Assembly: GCA_013397795.1 (NCBI GenBank)
Contig: VZTJ01004489.1
Coordinates: 808,659-872,658 of the forward strand
Reading direction: 5' to 3'
DNA: 64,000 bases
DNA from: Orthonyx spaldingii
Taxonomy: Eukaryota > Chordata > Aves > Passeriformes > Orthonychidae
The translations under genes were made by a program, and so were the position numbers. Shown piece by piece: positions 61,262 through 64,000 of the stretch. The notes below the pieces were generated by a model. It saw nothing but the letters and a program-made list of their open reading frames with translations. It had not been told where the DNA came from and searched no databases. Positions within the stretch are counted from its first letter, which is position 1. Each line of letters opens with the position of its first letter.

Positions 61262-62121
61262 TAGGGAAGGAATGCATATGCAAACCAAAGTGATGCATGC
61301 CTTACAACAACAATGTATTTAAGAATGAGGGTCATGCTGACATTAATCATGTATTCATTAGAACTGTGAGGGACAAGGATGAATTTATCATTAGGTCTTC
61401 AGATGCCTGCCTTTTCTTTCTGTCACTGCACCTCTTAGAGACACCCTTATCAGGGACCAGATGACTATTTACATTTTCTTTCTCTCTATTGACATCAAAG
61501 GGGGATCATATCTATATTAAAATAGACAAAGTTTTTATGTATTTCTTTCAGTGCCTGTTTGTACCAGAATTTTAATCTGATGGGTTGCATTTTAACCTGA
61601 TCATATTCTGTATTTAAATTCCCAACCTCTTTTCCCATATTCAGGGTTTAATTAAGAAAAAACTGCATGAAGAAAGGGCTATATCAAGTTTCAGAGCTGA
61701 TTAATATACTTTTTTTTTTTAGTTGTGATTAAAATATTTCAAGTATCTAGGGTTGGCCCTTCCTTTTTTATTGAAGGAAATGGCAAAAGAGAACAGTGTC
61801 CCTGCTCTTTGATGTCCTACATACAAGCCCAGCGATTTTTTCAGAGTTCGGCAAATAACTGGTCAGTGAAACTCCTCACTCCACAGAATATAACACCCTG
61901 AGTGATTAGACTACATAAGATTATTAATTCCATTAATGAACTCTGGTCCTTTCAGGATGATTTTCCGCTTTTCAGGCAGAAACAACTCTAGATACTAAAC
62001 GTAACAACTCAGAGAAAAACTCAAAGACTTGTGTATAACAGAACCAGAAAGAGACTAAATGTTGAGGGAAAAGTTGGAAAAAATAACTATATTTCTCAAT
62101 GTCTGACTCGGTCCTGATTTC

Positions 62122-62136
62122 TTTTTTTTTTTTTTT
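62122..62136. repeat. Poly-T run (15)
   Basis: Fifteen T followed by AACAG, so the run plus AACAG superficially imitates a splice acceptor on the plus strand. The downstream sequence opens no recognisable exon. Confidence 0.85.
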
Positions 62137-64000
62137 AACAGAGTGGTTTTCTTAACCTCTGACATTGTGGTTACTTTTGTGGGCTATTTCATCAGAAATC
62201 AGTTGAAATAAAAGATGAATCCCTTTCCTGACAAATTCCAAAGCATGTGTCTATCAGATATTATTCAGACTAGTGGCAACAAAAAATGTAAACTATAAAG
62301 TATTCCTGATGTTCCCCTTTCACAGAAAGCTCTGGGAAACAAAACAGCTGGTGTGATCTAGGCAGACTACAAATAAAACTGGCATGCATTCTTAGGAAAA
62401 CGCAAAATTAAAATGAAGCTACAAAGAAAATGGAGACCTGGACTTGAAGAAATGAAACCAACTACTTATCTATATAGCTGAAATTCTGAAAAACATAAAC
62501 ATTATGTAAGAGCTTTCAATTTTCAAATGTGAAGGTGTTTAAAGGCCTTTTTATGCTACAATTTATGCTGCAAAGGGTATGTAAGACATCTCAAAACTTC
62601 TGGAAACTCTGTAGTTAGGTACTTCTGAAGACCCTTTTTTGACTGAAACAGCATTATGCAAGCAACATGAGTAAGCCTCTTCCATTCCTCTTGAAAGCCA
62701 AACAGAACAAGATATGCAGGTTTGTATGGAGAAGGCTGCTGATGGGTAAAGGGTAAAGTCTCCTGTCCAGCTTGTTGATCCTCTATCTTTATAACTGATA
62801 TGTTATTTGACACCTTAATGTAAAAAACCACATCATTTTTACTCTGATTTAGCACTATCTCTGCCAGAATGTCTTTATTTAGGGATGACCAGTTTTTCTA
62901 CTTTTGGAGATAATGTTTCATACCCAGGTAGACTAGTGTTACCCATAGGGATTGCAACACCTTTGATTCTTTTATGGGTAGAAAAAACAAAGTTTGAATT
63001 GTAGGTGGTATTGAACTTCCAAGGAGCCAGACTGGCCTGCATGAAACTGCTGTGAATTACACCCAAGCACATGGAGATCTGATGGCAACACCTCAGTTCA
63101 CAACTTGTCCTTTACATTCTTATATTTTAAAATTTTTGGGTCTAATAAAAAGGAGTCAGAGGAACATACTCTAACATTTAATGCCCTAGTTCTTCATCTT
63201 AACCCTCAGCACACAAAGCACTAATCAGTGTCCCCAGCTTCAGGATCTGGGGTGCTATTTCTCCTACACCAGAGATGCAGAAGTCTCATCTTATTCTCTA
63301 AGTTTTGTACTTTCTTTAGGACTTACCTGGCTCCTGTATGTTTCACACATTTTATTAACTACATAACACTTTCTATCTTTTTCATATATGTTTTTCCCAA
63401 CATTGGCCAGCTCTCCTAGCCTAGTTCACAGCAAAGCCATTGAAAAAGTTGTCTTTTTGTTTTTCATAAAAAGGATCATGTGGAACATCGATCCAAATGT
63501 GAACTGTAGGTCAAAATGTGATCACACACTAAAACACGCACTGAAAAGGGAACAGTAGAAACAATTCTGTTAGATTAGCAATTTTTCTACTGTTAGACAT
63601 AATTTGAAGTTCACTTACAAGTGAATTAAATTTCAGTCCAAGTTCAGTTTTAAAATGAAACTATTGGATTTAGTGCCACAAGAAGAAAGGAAGTGGCTTT
63701 AAAATTTTGCAGAGGAATTAATACTATGCATATTTCATTGCATAAGAGTATATGGTTTAGCTCTCCTATGTTATTATTAGGGCTGGACTTGGCATAAAAT
63801 CCATTCCCCAGACAAGTTCAAAACAGGCTTGGTTAACTGCTGGGGTGTTTTTCAGCCAAGTGCAGAAACCTAATTGCAGACACACCACACTATAAGAAGT
63901 TGTTCTCATGATATCTCTTTGCAGGCAAAAGGAAATGAGCACTGGAAAACTCATAAGAAAGTCCGCTCATGTAACATTTCCACCCTGACTTCCAGACCAA

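Larger units (their letters stand above)
53111..64000. other. Long AT-rich non-coding stretch
   Basis: No gene recognised in about 10.9 kb. Open frames of 132 codons (56538-56936) and 80 codons (minus strand, 57791-58033) were examined and not accepted. Homopolymers and a three-unit tandem repeat are listed separately. Short A and T runs of 11-13 lie at 54502-54512, 57395-57407 and 61710-61720. Confidence 0.5.

Noticed and set aside
1..64000. Endogenous retrovirus or CRISPR array
   Set aside because: No LTR pair, primer-binding site, gag/pol/env frame or regularly spaced direct repeats were seen, and a CRISPR array is not expected in bird DNA.

Overview
This window looks like intergenic or deep intronic DNA from a bird, probably a songbird (Passeriformes). 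The host call rests on repeats. Near 3.85 kb a short CR1 LINE 3' tail on the minus strand carries wording I know from passerine CR1 copies (a 'ggaagggacccacaagg' core, then a 'catcaagtccaactcctgg' type run). Near 52.2-52.6 kb there is a much older, strongly diverged CR1 3' fragment. MIR-like SINE relics and A/C-rich low-complexity tracts also fit an avian genome. No Alu, L1, ERV or bacterial-type feature was seen. By eye the DNA is mostly AT-rich, stop codons are frequent in all six frames, and CpG is scarce except at one place.

No protein-coding gene, tRNA, rRNA or known ncRNA can be supported. The longest open frames (up to about 155 codons) lie in GC-rich or low-complexity DNA, have no recognisable domain and overlap open frames on the other strand. 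No pair of splice sites frames a protein I recognise.

Layout. 1-12.3 kb: AT-rich unique sequence with the young CR1 tail, three stretches resembling conserved enhancers (about 2.4-2.7, 7.4-7.8 and 10.8-11.2 kb), a minus-strand G-quadruplex-type run near 6.94 kb and a GC-rich hairpin near 12.15 kb. 12.37-12.89 kb: the most unusual block, a roughly 230 bp CpG-dense core (about 29 CpG by hand count) between A-rich DNA and two long poly-A tracts, with an 8-base gap inside the second tract. 12.9-27.8 kb: unique AT-rich DNA with scattered ancient repeat relics, ending at a 73-base gap. 27.9-29.75 kb: enhancer-like sequence and a cluster of short perfect palindromes. 29.75-40.5 kb: mostly featureless, with a polypurine tract and a CAAAA-type tract. 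40.5-42.7 kb: the best candidate conserved non-coding element (homeodomain, TALE/E-box and SOX-like motifs), followed by two sizeable hairpins. 42.7-64 kb: MIR-like relics, the ancient CR1, poly-T runs and a G/T-rich tract, otherwise nothing recognised.

The most coherent reading is a regulatory gene desert or large intron: repeat-poor, AT-rich, with several islands dense in developmental transcription-factor motifs and one isolated CpG island that could be a promoter of an unannotated transcript. This is inference. Cross-species alignment, CpG methylation data and RNA-seq would decide it. I found no clear evidence of a new biological system. The CpG/poly-A block and the palindrome cluster deserve the first look.
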